Assembly (NCBI RefSeq): GCF_001885765.1
Contig: NZ_JXKD01000009.1
Coordinates: 32,992 to 96,991, forward strand
DNA: 64,000 nucleotides
Direction of reading: 5' to 3'
Origin: Enterococcus aquimarinus
GTDB lineage: Bacteria; Bacillota; Bacilli; Lactobacillales; Enterococcaceae
The notes under the pieces were generated by a model. That model saw only the letters and a program-made list of their open reading frames with translations, did no database searches and was not told the DNA's origin. Positions 9,112 to 17,847 of the stretch are shown piece by piece. A program made the position numbers and the translations under genes. Every line of letters begins with the position of its first letter. Positions within the stretch are counted from its first letter, which is position 1.

Positions 9112-9564
9112 CTAACGTTGATATTTCCGAAAGTTTTCGGCTAATTCGACCGCTTTTTCTTCCGTCCAAGTAATCATTAAGACTTTATCATCATCATTGA
9201 GACTACTAAAGAGCTCTTTTTGATAATATTTATCGACCAAGTTTCCTACTGCCGAAGCATTGCCGGGTAACGTCCGTAAGATGACGAATTTCTCCATTTG
9301 ATCGACCGAAACAAGCGCCGTTTGAAGTAGCTTATTTAATTTTTCAATCACATCTTCTTGCGATTCATTCGGTAAGCTATAACGGTATCCGCCGTTGACT
9401 GAAGGAACTTTAATCAGTTTTAGTTCTTTAATATCTCTTGAAATCGTCGCTTGCGTCACTTCGATCCCTTGTAATTTTAAATAATCCACAAATTCTTCTT
9501 GTTTTTGAATTTCATGCTCTGTTAAAAAACGAGTCAATAAACGCTGGCGTTCTTTCTTTTTCAT
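9112..9564 (-). CDS. argR: Arginine repressor family regulator (ArgR/AhrC)
   Basis: Hexameric regulator of arginine metabolism. The N-terminal winged helix includes the recognition segment IEVTQATISRDIKELKLIKV; the C-terminal oligomerisation and effector domain contains GNASAVGNLVDKYY. The usual arginine-binding motif GTIAGDDT is replaced by SSLNDDDK, keeping the aspartates but not the flanking residues. The start ATG at 9564 follows AGGAGG. It is coupled to recN. I see no clear ARG box immediately upstream. Identity of the family is firm; effector dependence is uncertain. Confidence 0.92.
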   Translation of the reverse strand: MKKKERQRLLTRFLTEHEIQKQEEFVDYLKLQGIEVTQATISRDIKELKLIKVPSVNGGYRYSLPNESQEDVIEKLNKLLQTALVSVDQMEKFVILRTLPGNASAVGNLVDKYYQKELFSSLNDDDKVLMITWTEEKAVELAENFRKYQR

Positions 9565-9857
9565 GGAATAATCCTCCTCGTTAAAGTCTTATCTATCATA
9601 GCTTATTTTTTGAAAGAATAAAAGTCGTTCATACGAGAAGCTCGCATAAAAAAAGAGAAATATGCCGCTTTTTTTATTTTTGATTCGATTTATTCTCCCG
9701 CCTTTAGTGCGGATACGCTCGGATATCGGCGTTTCAAAAAAACATTCATCAAAGTAACGATGACAAGCTTTTTTCAACCTTCAATCAATTCCACTAAAGA
9801 CTAGGCGTATAGTCTCTCAAAAAGAAGATAAACCCTTTTGTTAGCACTCATCAGCAA

Positions 9858-9900
9858 TAAAAAAAGAAGTAAAATCCTTTGACATTCGGATTTCACCTCT
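9858..9900 (-). terminator. Terminator downstream of the GNAT gene, in the 9565-9986 gap
   Basis: Minus-strand arms AGAGGTGAAATCC and GGATTTTACTTCT (9888-9900 with 9865-9877) followed by a T-run. It ends transcription from the GNAT gene. The rest of the 420-base gap before argR holds the presumed argR promoter (a TATGAT-like -10 near 9590-9600 with no clear -35) and nothing else I can support. Confidence 0.75.
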
Positions 9901-9986
9901 TACGGTTATCATTGAGCTAGATCAGTCATCATCATTTTAAAACGCAAGGATGCTATTTTTAACAACGATTTTATTAAAAAAAGGCT

Positions 9987-10466
9987 TTAATCCTTGTCTT
10001 CAATCGTTTTTATATAAAAAACAAGCGCCATCTCTTCCTGAATCCATACGATTTCTCCAGTTTTTTGATAGCCCATTTTCTCATAAAAATGACATAATGT
10101 TGTTTCTTGTAAAATCGTACTTAAGCGCCACTCCTTCACTTCGGGAAATGTTTGCTCCACTAGTTGCATCGCTTGTGTGCCAATCCCTTGTCCTTCGACT
10201 AATGGATCCACTCCAATCGGCCCGATTTTCGCTGTAGTTCCCGAATCATCCATGACAACTCGAAGATAACCGATTCTTTTGTCCTGCTGCTTAATAAAAA
10301 AATAGCATTCAAGCGGTCGATTAAATTTTGCAAGCAATGACGCTTGCGTTTGCTTAAACGGAGAACCTTCATCTTGGTATGTGTCATACAATGATTCAAA
10401 GGCTACCTTTTGCAAAAAATGAATTTGGGCTAATTCCGATTGCTGAACTTTTTCTAAAGAAATCAT
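9987..10466 (-). CDS. GNAT family N-acetyltransferase
   Basis: A 159-residue acetyltransferase. The acetyl-CoA binding motif is IGPIGVDPLVEGQGIGTQAM (about residues 88-107), followed by the C-terminal part LCHFYEKMGYQKTGE typical of the GNAT fold. Substrate cannot be told from sequence. It has its own terminator and stands between argR and tlyA, which are adjacent in many relatives, so it looks like a single-gene insertion into the cluster. A Shine-Dalgarno (TAGGAGG) precedes the ATG. Confidence 0.88.
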   Translation of the reverse strand: MISLEKVQQSELAQIHFLQKVAFESLYDTYQDEGSPFKQTQASLLAKFNRPLECYFFIKQQDKRIGYLRVVMDDSGTTAKIGPIGVDPLVEGQGIGTQAMQLVEQTFPEVKEWRLSTILQETTLCHFYEKMGYQKTGEIVWIQEEMALVFYIKTIEDKD

Positions 10467-10636
10467 CCCGTCACCTCCTAAAATGATTTTTTTACAACAA
10501 ATCGTTTAGACGACTCAGACAGCCGTAGGTTCCTAAAAAACGACGAACGATTCCTACCTTTTCCTATCTAGCGTAAAAAGGACGCATTTCCTCGAAAAAG
10601 CATCGAAAAAAGCATCCTATCACTAGAACCAATTCA

Positions 10637-11455
10637 TCATCGGAATCCTAGCGTCTCATGAGCACGTGCGACAACTTGTTCAATCTCAATCGCTGGATTT
10701 AAATGACCGACCGTCTTACTTTTTCGAAGATGAACAATAAATTCAATATTGCCTTCTCCACCAGTAATTGGTGAAAAATATAAATTTTCGACATCGTATC
10801 GTTCTTTTAAGGCAAACTGAACAATCATGTCAATGACGGCTTGATGCGTCTTAGGATCGCGAACAATCCCATTTTTGCCGATTGCCTCTCTTTGGGCTTC
10901 AAATTGCGGCTTAATTAAAGCCATCACTTCCCCATTATCGACCAAAATTTGATGGAGCGGCGGTAACATTAATTTGAGTGAAATGAACGACACATCAATC
11001 GTCGCCATTTCAGGTAAGCCATATAAAAAATCTTCTGGTTTGCTATAGCGAAAATTTGTCCGTTCCATCACGACAACCCGTTCATCTTGACGAATTTTCC
11101 AAGCGAGTTGATTGTAACCCACGTCAAGTGCATAACTTAATTTTGCGCCATGTTGTAACGCTACGTCCGTAAAGCCGCCCGTTGAAGAACCGATATCAAG
11201 AACGATTTTGTCCTTAAAATCTAAGCCAAAAACATTCATCGCCTTCACTAACTTCAGTCCACCTCTTGAAACGTAAGGGATTTTTTTGCCTTTGATTTCT
11301 AATTGAGTCGTTGTTGGGATTTTTTCACCAGGTTTATCTAACCGTTCATGTTTTTCAGTCAATACTAAACCAGCCATCACGCTGCGTTTCGCTTGATCGA
11401 CATTGTCAAATAACCCTTGTTGCACCGCTAAAACATCCACTCTTTCTTTTTTCAT
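10637..11455 (-). CDS. tlyA: TlyA family rRNA methyltransferase / S4-domain protein
   Basis: An N-terminal S4 RNA-binding domain (ERVDVLAVQQGLFDNVDQAKR) is followed by an FtsJ-like SAM methyltransferase domain with DIGSSTGGFTDVALQHGA. Homologues (TlyA, YqxC) methylate ribosomal RNA cytidines; the exact site here is unknown. I choose the ATG at 11455, seven bases after AGGTG, overlapping the ispA stop (ATGA-type junction); an ATG three bases earlier is also possible. Position after ispA is the standard Firmicutes order. Confidence 0.92.
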   Translation of the reverse strand: MKKERVDVLAVQQGLFDNVDQAKRSVMAGLVLTEKHERLDKPGEKIPTTTQLEIKGKKIPYVSRGGLKLVKAMNVFGLDFKDKIVLDIGSSTGGFTDVALQHGAKLSYALDVGYNQLAWKIRQDERVVVMERTNFRYSKPEDFLYGLPEMATIDVSFISLKLMLPPLHQILVDNGEVMALIKPQFEAQREAIGKNGIVRDPKTHQAVIDMIVQFALKERYDVENLYFSPITGGEGNIEFIVHLRKSKTVGHLNPAIEIEQVVARAHETLGFR

Positions 11456-12354
11456 CATTTCACACCTTTTCCTTCGAGCGCAAACCATTGGAATACCATA
11501 GATAATAAAACGACATCACAATTTACCTGTTCAAGCATCGCTAATCTTTGTTGGGCCTGCGCCATTTCATGCGCGAAGGCTTCCTTTGCGCCATCTAAGC
11601 CGAGTAATGCCGGATAGGTATTTTTTTCAAGCGAGGCGTCTTTTTGCGTTGCTTTGCCTAATTCTTCAGTCGAACTGATGACATCTAAAATATCATCACG
11701 AATTTGAAAAGCTAGCCCAAGATGCATGGCGAAAGCTTCCAAATCTGCTAAGGTACTCGCTGATTGATTAGTTAAAATTCCTCCAGCAAGCACGGCAAAA
11801 CGAATCAGTTCACCTGTTTTGCGCTGATGAATCGCGATAAGTTCTTCTAAAGAAAGTTGTTGTCCTTCGCCTAAAATATCGGCTACTTGGCCCGCAACCA
11901 TACCAGAACTTCCTGCCGCTTGACTAAGCAATTGCAGCAAGGTAATTTTTTTATCAGCATCAATCGACGCTTGACTCACCAATTGAAACGCCAATGTCAG
12001 TAACCCATCTCCCGCTAAAATGGCTAAGCCTTCACCAAAGACTTTGTGATTTGTCGGCTTCCCACGGCGTAAGTCGTCATTATCCATCGCAGGCAAATCA
12101 TCGTGAATCAACGAATACGTGTGAATCATTTCTAACGCAGCGGCCACTTGAATCGTCCCTTGCTCAAGCGGATTTTTAAAAGCACTCGCAGTTAGACACA
12201 ACAGCAAGGGGCGTAGGCGTTTGCCGCCCGCTTCAATCGAATAGCGCATGCTTTCTTGTAACTGCTCCTCGGTGACTTGTTCTGAAATAAAGCGCACCAT
12301 TTCTGTTTCAACTGCGTCAATAATTTCTTGTTGAATCGCTTCAAAGGACTTCAT
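11455..12354 (-). CDS. ispA: Polyprenyl (farnesyl) diphosphate synthase
   Basis: Condenses isopentenyl and allylic diphosphates to farnesyl diphosphate in the cytoplasm, feeding undecaprenyl and quinone synthesis. Both aspartate-rich motifs are present: [18 protein letters not shown] near residue 80-97 and QIRDDILD near 218. Length 299 is standard. The start overlaps the end of xseB by four bases, and its stop overlaps tlyA, so translation is coupled along xseA-xseB-ispA-tlyA. Confidence 0.97.
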   Translation of the reverse strand: MKSFEAIQQEIIDAVETEMVRFISEQVTEEQLQESMRYSIEAGGKRLRPLLLCLTASAFKNPLEQGTIQVAAALEMIHTYSLIHDDLPAMDNDDLRRGKPTNHKVFGEGLAILAGDGLLTLAFQLVSQASIDADKKITLLQLLSQAAGSSGMVAGQVADILGEGQQLSLEELIAIHQRKTGELIRFAVLAGGILTNQSASTLADLEAFAMHLGLAFQIRDDILDVISSTEELGKATQKDASLEKNTYPALLGLDGAKEAFAHEMAQAQQRLAMLEQVNCDVVLLSMVFQWFALEGKGVK

Positions 12355-12572
12355 GACTGCTCTCCATCAAATAGGATTAATTCATCTTCTTGTGTCATCA
12401 TCTGGGTTAATGTTTTTTCGGCACTCTTTAACGTTCCTTCACATTGTTTGCTTAATTCCATTCCTCGTTGGAAGATCGTCAAGGCTTCTTCTAAAGGAAC
12501 ATCGCCTTTTTCTAAGCGCTGAACGATTGATTCTAATTCTTGTAATGATTCTTCAAATGTTGGTTTTGTCAT
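12351..12572 (-). CDS. xseB: Exodeoxyribonuclease VII small subunit
   Basis: A 73-residue helical subunit of exonuclease [29 protein letters not shown] is broken here into recognisable halves: [13 protein letters not shown] and [16 protein letters not shown], the conserved core of the family. It overlaps xseA upstream and ispA downstream by four bases each, with GGAGGAG before the start. Six copies per large subunit are reported for the enzyme in E. coli, so translational coupling alone does not set the ratio. Confidence 0.96.
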   Translation of the reverse strand: MTKPTFEESLQELESIVQRLEKGDVPLEEALTIFQRGMELSKQCEGTLKSAEKTLTQMMTQEDELILFDGEQS

Positions 12573-13909
12573 TCATTTTCTCCTCCTACATCGATTACTT
12601 TCATGCGCGCTGTCCCATCTTGGTAGTGGACCGTCACTTGTTCCCCCACCGCTAGTGTCTTAACAGAAGCGATTAATTTCCCGGCCTCATTAACGGTATA
12701 ACTATAGCCACGTCCCATAATGTTTAAAGGACTTAGCAAATTCAACGCTTGAACTTGTTGGGCAAAATCAGTTTGTTTTTGATTCAATAGACGAACCATT
12801 TGCTGGTTTAAGCGCTGATCTAAATGCTTCACATGCATGTTTTCTTCTCGCACTTGATGCAAAGGACTCATTTGCTTCAGACGATGGTGTAATTGGTTGC
12901 TGATTTTTTCTTTTTCATATAATTGATTTTGTAACGATTGTGATAATCGTTGCGTCAGTTGATCGAGCTTTTGGGCTTGCCCTTCATAAAGTCGTTCAGG
13001 TTGTTCAAATAAATACGAGCGAATGATCCGTTGATGTTGTTGCCATTTTCCTTGTATCAGATGGAAAATGGCTTGTTGGATCCGTGCTTTTCTTTCTTGA
13101 ATCCGTAAGACTTCTTCATTTAAAACCGGAACGGCTAACTCCGCTGCCGCAGTCGGTGTCGCAGCACGTACATCTGCGACTAAATCCGCTAAGGTTGTAT
13201 CTGTCTCATGGCCAACCGAAGAAATCACTGGCGTATGGGCCGCAAAAATGGCTCGGACGACACGTTCTTCATTGTAAGGCCATAAGTCTTCAATCGACCC
13301 ACCCCCTCGTCCAATAATCATCGTGTCAAAATCGCCCGATTCTTCCACGCGCCGAATATTACGAACGATATCATCAGCCGCTTGATTCCCTTGAACAATC
13401 GTTGGATAAAGGACAATTTGCGCAATCGGATAACGCCGTTCAATCGTCGTCATAATATCGCGAATCACGGCGCCACTTGGACTAGTTAACACCGCAATGC
13501 GTTTCGGATATTTAGGTAGCCCTTTTTTTTCACCAGTAAAAAGCCCTTCTGCCGATAATTTTTTCTTTAATTGTTCATACGCTTGGTAGAGAGCCCCGAT
13601 GCCATCGGGTTCCATATGTTCGACATAAATTTGATAGCCACCGCTTGATTCAAAGAGCGATAAACGACCGACAACCAGTACTTTCATTCCTTCTTCGGGT
13701 TGAAATTGGAGTTTGCTAAAAGGTCCTTTAAACATGACGGCAGAAATCTTGGCATTCTCATCTTTTAAATTGAAATATTGGTGGCCCGGTCGTAGTCGGA
13801 AATTAGAGATTTCACCGGTTAGAAAAACCCTTTGTAAGTATGGATCGGCTTCAAATTTACGTTTTAAATACTTGGTTAGAGCAGTCACAGTCAAATACTG
13901 TTGCGCCAT
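12569..13909 (-). CDS. xseA: Exodeoxyribonuclease VII large subunit
   Basis: Catalytic subunit of the single-strand DNA exonuclease. The 446-residue protein has an N-terminal OB-fold (about residues 1-100), the catalytic core with [17 protein letters not shown] near 200 and [16 protein letters not shown] near 245, then a long coiled coil. AGGTGAG precedes the ATG. It is followed by xseB with a four-base overlap. Confidence 0.97.
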   Translation of the reverse strand: MAQQYLTVTALTKYLKRKFEADPYLQRVFLTGEISNFRLRPGHQYFNLKDENAKISAVMFKGPFSKLQFQPEEGMKVLVVGRLSLFESSGGYQIYVEHMEPDGIGALYQAYEQLKKKLSAEGLFTGEKKGLPKYPKRIAVLTSPSGAVIRDIMTTIERRYPIAQIVLYPTIVQGNQAADDIVRNIRRVEESGDFDTMIIGRGGGSIEDLWPYNEERVVRAIFAAHTPVISSVGHETDTTLADLVADVRAATPTAAAELAVPVLNEEVLRIQERKARIQQAIFHLIQGKWQQHQRIIRSYLFEQPERLYEGQAQKLDQLTQRLSQSLQNQLYEKEKISNQLHHRLKQMSPLHQVREENMHVKHLDQRLNQQMVRLLNQKQTDFAQQVQALNLLSPLNIMGRGYSYTVNEAGKLIASVKTLAVGEQVTVHYQDGTARMKVIDVGGENE

Positions 13910-13934
13910 GTTCTCACCTAACTTTCTTTCCTAT

Positions 13935-14780
13935 TTACCGTTTGCGTTTTGCTGCTTCTATCGTTTGTGCCATCAACATCGTGATTGTCATTGGACCCAC
14001 ACCTTTTGGCACTGGTGTAATATAACTTGCTAGTGGTTCGACCTCTTGATACGCGACATCGCCAATCAACTTGCCCTCTGCATCTCGATTCATGCCAACG
14101 TCAATGACTACCGCGCCTTCTTTCACAAATTCTTTGGTGACAAAATGGCCGCGACCAATCGCTACGACTAAGATATCCGCTTCGCTAGCGATTTTTGCTA
14201 AGTCTTTCGTACGAGAATGGGCGATGGTCACTGTCGCATTGGCTGCTAGTAATAAGTGTGCCATTGGTTTACCGACAATGTTACTACGACCAATAATGAC
14301 CGCATTTTTCCCTTCTAAATCAATTTGATACGCCTCAAACATTTTCATAATCCCGTAAGGCGTACAAGGAATCATTTCCGGTGCACCCATAAATAATTTT
14401 CCGAGATTCATCGGGTGAAAACCATCGACATCTTTTGCAGGGTCAATGGCCAACAAGATTTTTTCAGAATCGATATGATTTGGTAACGGCAATTGCACTA
14501 AAATCCCGTGAAATGCCTCATCTTGATTATATCGCGCAATTTCAGCAAGTAATTCTTCTTCTGTAATCGATGCGTCATAACGTGAAACTTCTGAATGCAA
14601 GCCTAAACGCGTTGCCGCTAATTCTTTATTTTTTACATATGTTTGACTTGCTGGATTTTCTCCTACAAGCAAGACGACTAAACCAGGGGTAATCCCTTTT
14701 GTCTTCAGTTCTTTAACCTCTTGTTTCATATCCTCTTGCATTTTTTCTGCTAATGCTTTGCCATCAATCCGTATACCCAT
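13935..14780 (-). CDS. folD: Bifunctional methylenetetrahydrofolate dehydrogenase/cyclohydrolase
   Basis: Interconverts 5,10-methylene-, methenyl- and 10-formyl-tetrahydrofolate for purine and formyl-Met synthesis. Catalytic Tyr/Lys lie in [16 protein letters not shown] near residue 50-60, with the family motifs GILVQLPLP and [14 protein letters not shown] (NADP site). Length 281 is normal. It may be served both by read-through from nusB and by the extended -10 element at 14820-14828. GGGAGC precedes the ATG. Confidence 0.98.
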   Translation of the reverse strand: MGIRIDGKALAEKMQEDMKQEVKELKTKGITPGLVVLLVGENPASQTYVKNKELAATRLGLHSEVSRYDASITEEELLAEIARYNQDEAFHGILVQLPLPNHIDSEKILLAIDPAKDVDGFHPMNLGKLFMGAPEMIPCTPYGIMKMFEAYQIDLEGKNAVIIGRSNIVGKPMAHLLLAANATVTIAHSRTKDLAKIASEADILVVAIGRGHFVTKEFVKEGAVVIDVGMNRDAEGKLIGDVAYQEVEPLASYITPVPKGVGPMTITMLMAQTIEAAKRKR

Positions 14781-14819
14781 TGTCAGTCGCTCCCTTTAAT
14801 CTTTATTCATTACCCGATT

Positions 14820-14828
14820 ATTTTAGCA
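14820..14828 (-). promoter_or_regulatory. Extended -10 promoter for folD
   Basis: Minus-strand TGCTAAAAT, a TGn-extended -10, 40 bases before the folD start and just past the nusB hairpin. No convincing -35 is seen, which is normal for extended -10 promoters. Confidence 0.45.
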
Positions 14829-14848
14829 TAACTTCAGTATAAATATAA

Positions 14849-14874
14849 AGAAGCTAGCTTATTTGCTAGCTTCT
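14849..14874 (-). terminator. Hairpin at the end of nusB
   Basis: Perfect ten-base arms AGAAGCTAGC and GCTAGCTTCT around a six-base loop that contains the nusB stop codon. The following tract (TTTATATTT) is only moderately U-rich, so termination is probably partial. Confidence 0.6.
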
Positions 14875-15308
14875 ATTTCGTTATTAACATTCGAAAGGAT
14901 CCCATTCACGAACTTTCTTGACTGATCGTCACTAAATACTTTCGTTAATTCTATCGCTTCGTTTAACACCACTTTATTTGGTACATTGTCAACATAAAGC
15001 ATTTCAAACAACGCCAAGCGTAAGATGGTTAAATCCATTTTGGATAACCGTTTTAACGTCCATCCTGTTCGTAAATACTTTTGAATGATTTCGTCTAGTT
15101 CTGCTTTACGTTCACAGACACCTGTGACTAATAAATCAAGATAGGCTGGAACAAAATGTTCTTGTTCTTCATCAATCATATCTTCGTGTTCTAACTCAAT
15201 TGCATGCACGATGGCATCGTGTTTCGTTAATTCTTGATTAAAATCTAAAGGAAATAACGCTTGAATCGCCATTTGCCTAATTTCACGTCTTGATAATTCT
15301 TTATTCAT
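14859..15308 (-). CDS. nusB: Transcription antitermination factor NusB
   Basis: RNA-binding partner of NusE (S10) in rRNA antitermination. The all-helical protein has the conserved start SRREIRQMAIQALFPLDF and the C-terminal LRLALFEMLYVDNVPNKVVLNEAIELTK. I use the ATG at 15308, six bases after GAGG and overlapping the asp23 stop; longer readings lie within asp23. Its last codons form the left part of a hairpin. Order asp23-nusB-folD is the norm in Bacilli. Confidence 0.97.
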   Translation of the reverse strand: MNKELSRREIRQMAIQALFPLDFNQELTKHDAIVHAIELEHEDMIDEEQEHFVPAYLDLLVTGVCERKAELDEIIQKYLRTGWTLKRLSKMDLTILRLALFEMLYVDNVPNKVVLNEAIELTKVFSDDQSRKFVNGILSNVNNEIEASK

Positions 15309-15726
15309 TTTCAGCCTCATCATTTTCAAATAATTCTTCTAAATCCAATTGTTCTGTTTTTTCAGGAACTAATGATACAACGTGTATATTGACTTCGTCT
15401 AATTCAATATCCGTCATAAATAGCACTTGTTGCTTCACGCGACTTTGCACTTGCATCGCAACTTTTGGTACGGACACACCATATTTTAAATTGACATATA
15501 AATCAACTTTGATTCCCTCTTCATCAATGGTTAAGTGGACACCTTTACCATAAACAGAGCGGCCAAGTAATTCCGTCACGTTATTCGTAAAGCTTGCTTG
15601 CATACGGTGAACACCGTCAACTTTTGAAGCGGCAATCCCAATAATCACCTCGATGACTTCTGGTGCAATGACAATCTCACCTAATCCATGATCCGTATCT
15701 AATACTAAGCTCGTTTCATCTACCAT
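15301..15726 (-). CDS. Asp23/Gls24 family envelope stress protein (YqhY type)
   Basis: A 141-residue DUF322 protein. Recognisable segments are GEIVIAPEVIEVIIGIAASK, VDGVHRM and GVHLTIDEEGIKVDLYV, with an acidic tail. YqhY homologues sit beside accBC or nusB and affect fatty acid synthesis and envelope homeostasis in Bacillus; the precise role here is unknown. Its stop overlaps the nusB start. GGAGG precedes the ATG. Confidence 0.9.
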   Translation of the reverse strand: MVDETSLVLDTDHGLGEIVIAPEVIEVIIGIAASKVDGVHRMQASFTNNVTELLGRSVYGKGVHLTIDEEGIKVDLYVNLKYGVSVPKVAMQVQSRVKQQVLFMTDIELDEVNIHVVSLVPEKTEQLDLEELFENDEAENE

Positions 15727-15844
15727 TTTTCATTCCTCCATTTCCTAGTTATTTCTAGTGAAGCGTAACTCGTTCATTAAGCCTTATTATACAATATGTT
15801 TGCTGATTATTATAGTCGAAACCGTTTTACAAAGGAAAAAAAGA

Positions 15845-16909
15845 TTATAAGATAATCAATTCCTTCGGTGAATGCGTTAAAATACGATTACCAGTGGTCG
15901 TAATGAGTAAATCATCTTCAATTCGAACCCCACCAATACCTGGTAAATAGATCCCCGGCTCATTCGTAATCACATTACCCGGTACAAATAATTTTGGCGA
16001 TTTAAAAGAGACGTTTGGTCCTTCATGGATTTCTAACCCAATACCATGACCTGTTGAATGGCCAAATGCCTCGCCATAACCGTGAGAAGCAATGTAATCA
16101 CGCGCAACAGCATCTAGTTCCACACCAGACATGCCAGCTTTGGCAACGGCATTGACCATGAGTTGTGCTTCTAAGACAATTTGATGAATCTCTTTTAATT
16201 TCTCACCTGGATCGCCAAGCGCAAACGTTCTTGTCATATCCGAAACATAACCTTCATAGTAACAACCAAAATCTAATGTGATTAAGTCGCCTTTTTCAAT
16301 CACTTTCGTACTTGCAACACCGTGTGGCATGGCAGAACGAACACCACTTGCGACGATTGTATCAAAAGAAACACTTGTTGCACCTAGCGAACGCATATAA
16401 AAATCAAGCTGATTGGCAACTTGAATTTCCGTCATTCCTGGTTTGATTTGCTCAAGAATATAGGCAAATCCTTGATCAGCAATCGCACATGCTTTTTCAA
16501 TCAACGTGATTTCCGCTTCATCTTTCACTTCGCGCAAGGACTCAATCAGACCACTAATTGGTAAAAGAGAACTTTCTTCCACGACATCTTCTAATTGCGT
16601 ATATTCCGCAAAACTCATGACCGTTTCTTCAAAAGCCAATACCTCGATTCCTTCTTGACGGCAAATATTCGCGACTTCTTCAAAAATCGGTCCAGTATGT
16701 TTGATAATTTCAAAGCCTAACGCTTGTTCAGCGGCTTGTTCCGTGTAACGAAAATCAGTCACAAAGAACGCTTTTGTAGGTGTAATAACTGCCACCCCAG
16801 CCGTTCCCGTAAAATTCGCTAAGTAGCGTAAGTTGTAAGGATTCGTGACTAAAAAACCATCAATCGCTTCTTTGGCCATGGCGGCTCTTAAATTATTCAC
16901 ACGTAACAT
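15845..16909 (-). CDS. pepP: Xaa-Pro dipeptidase/aminopeptidase (M24B)
   Basis: Cytoplasmic metallopeptidase that removes residues next to proline. The creatinase-like N-terminal domain is followed by the pita-bread M24 fold. Metal ligands are visible in LDFGCYYEGYVSDMTRTF, HSTGHGIGLEIHE and TNEPGIYLPGIGGVRIED. Length 354 matches the YqhT/PepQ-like family. In many Firmicutes efp follows directly; here only 118 bases without a gene separate it from asp23. Confidence 0.94.
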   Translation of the reverse strand: MLRVNNLRAAMAKEAIDGFLVTNPYNLRYLANFTGTAGVAVITPTKAFFVTDFRYTEQAAEQALGFEIIKHTGPIFEEVANICRQEGIEVLAFEETVMSFAEYTQLEDVVEESSLLPISGLIESLREVKDEAEITLIEKACAIADQGFAYILEQIKPGMTEIQVANQLDFYMRSLGATSVSFDTIVASGVRSAMPHGVASTKVIEKGDLITLDFGCYYEGYVSDMTRTFALGDPGEKLKEIHQIVLEAQLMVNAVAKAGMSGVELDAVARDYIASHGYGEAFGHSTGHGIGLEIHEGPNVSFKSPKLFVPGNVITNEPGIYLPGIGGVRIEDDLLITTTGNRILTHSPKELIIL

Positions 16910-16975
16910 TTCTACATTCCTTCTTTCTTATTCCATAAACTTATTATAACAAAGTTTCTTGACTTTCAAATCGAA

Positions 16976-17218
16976 TTAGTCATTTTTTCGACCAAAAAAT
17001 AACGAAATCACTGCGACAAAAATAATCGCACCTAACACGGATGAAAGAATCGGTAGTCCACCGATTGTCGGTCCGCCTAAAGAAAAGAGACGCTCACCAA
17101 TCACGGACCCCACAATTCCAGCAATAATATTAAAGATACAACCTCTTCGTTCCCCTGTTACAAAACTGGCTAAGATACCTATCACAGCACCCGCTAACAT
17201 TGTCCCTAAAAAATCCAT
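16976..17218 (-). CDS. GlsB/YeaQ/YmgE family membrane protein
   Basis: An 80-residue hydrophobic protein of the transglycosylase-associated family, with glycine-rich membrane helices and the loop GERRGCIFNIIAGIVGSVIG. Members are stress-induced but their function is not known. I start at the ATG at 17218, six bases after GAGGGG, rather than the ATG at 17224 which directly abuts it. An extended -10 (minus TGATAAACT, 17252-17260) lies 34 bases upstream. Confidence 0.85.
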   Translation of the reverse strand: MDFLGTMLAGAVIGILASFVTGERRGCIFNIIAGIVGSVIGERLFSLGGPTIGGLPILSSVLGAIIFVAVISLFFGRKND

Positions 17219-17251
17219 CGTCATCCCCCTCGTCTTGCTATTTCTTTTTCT

Positions 17252-17260
17252 AGTTTATCA
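17252..17260 (-). promoter_or_regulatory. Extended -10 promoter for the GlsB/YeaQ gene
   Basis: TGATAAACT on the minus strand, TGn-extended, 34 bases upstream of the chosen start. The -35 is poor. Confidence 0.4.
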
Positions 17261-17358
17261 TAAAAAGAACACGATAATCATTATTTTCTCCTAATAATAT
17301 ATTGTGTTTCTAAAAGAAAGTGTTGCATTAAAGACTGTGACGCAAGTTATTCTCACGA

Positions 17359-17398
17359 AAAAACGAGCGACCAATCGGCTAGATCGGTCGCTCGTTTT
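17359..17398 (-). terminator. Terminator of the mannose PTS operon
   Basis: Strong GC-rich hairpin, arms AAAACGAGCGACC and GGTCGCTCGTTTT, ending in a T-run on the minus strand right after the ManO gene. It isolates glsB from the PTS operon. Confidence 0.9.
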
Positions 17399-17403
17399 GA
17401 TTA

Positions 17404-17802
17404 TTATTTTATTTTAGGACTTCTCTTTAACTTTTTAAAAGAAAAACCTTTGATTCCCCGGCTAACGACTTGGAAAAAGCTTAAAGAATGAATCATCCGA
17501 TCGGGATCAACATAATGACGAATCTCTCTCAAGACTTTTTTAGGTTTTTTTGAAGAAAAGATAAACGTGCCATTTTTCTTCGTTTGAATGCCATAACGCG
17601 GAATCCATTTTCCTTTGAAAAAGACCGAGGCGACAACGTAATCGACTTCTTCCCACGGTATTTGAATAAATTTACGTGGATCACGACCATGATAAAATTC
17701 AAAGCCTTTATCGCCAATCATGATCTTTCCATAATCCGTTAACCCTGAAAAAGAGGTAGCGTCGATGACAAAGTCTACTTTCGTATTTAATGATTCGACC
17801 AT
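17404..17802 (-). CDS. manO: DUF956 family protein (ManO)
   Basis: A 132-residue protein of the DUF956 family, almost always the last gene of mannose/glucose-type PTS operons in Lactobacillales. It opens MVESLNTKVDFVIDATSF and has the central DYGKIMIGDKGFEFYHG and a basic tail. No enzymatic motif or membrane span is visible; a regulatory role on the operon has been proposed for the family. It lies 45 bases after the IID gene and before the operon terminator. Confidence 0.88.
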   Translation of the reverse strand: MVESLNTKVDFVIDATSFSGLTDYGKIMIGDKGFEFYHGRDPRKFIQIPWEEVDYVVASVFFKGKWIPRYGIQTKKNGTFIFSSKKPKKVLREIRHYVDPDRMIHSLSFFQVVSRGIKGFSFKKLKRSPKIK

Positions 17803-17847
17803 TTTATCACTCCTTCAATTGCTTCATACCTCATTATAACCGATATT

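Noticed and set aside
9589..9777. 62-codon minus-strand frame upstream of argR (MKKACHRYF...)
   Set aside because: It begins with TTG, lacks a good Shine-Dalgarno, has no family resemblance and overlaps the likely argR promoter. I treat it as non-coding.
9841..9850. TTAGCACTC half-site resembling a CIRCE heat-shock operator
   Set aside because: The complementary half GAGTGCTAA is missing at the required distance, so it is not a CIRCE element.
17258..17281. Seven-codon ORF (MIIVFFL) with a good Shine-Dalgarno before glsB
   Set aside because: It overlaps the extended -10 promoter of glsB, so it would not be transcribed from it; chance occurrence in AT-rich DNA is likely.
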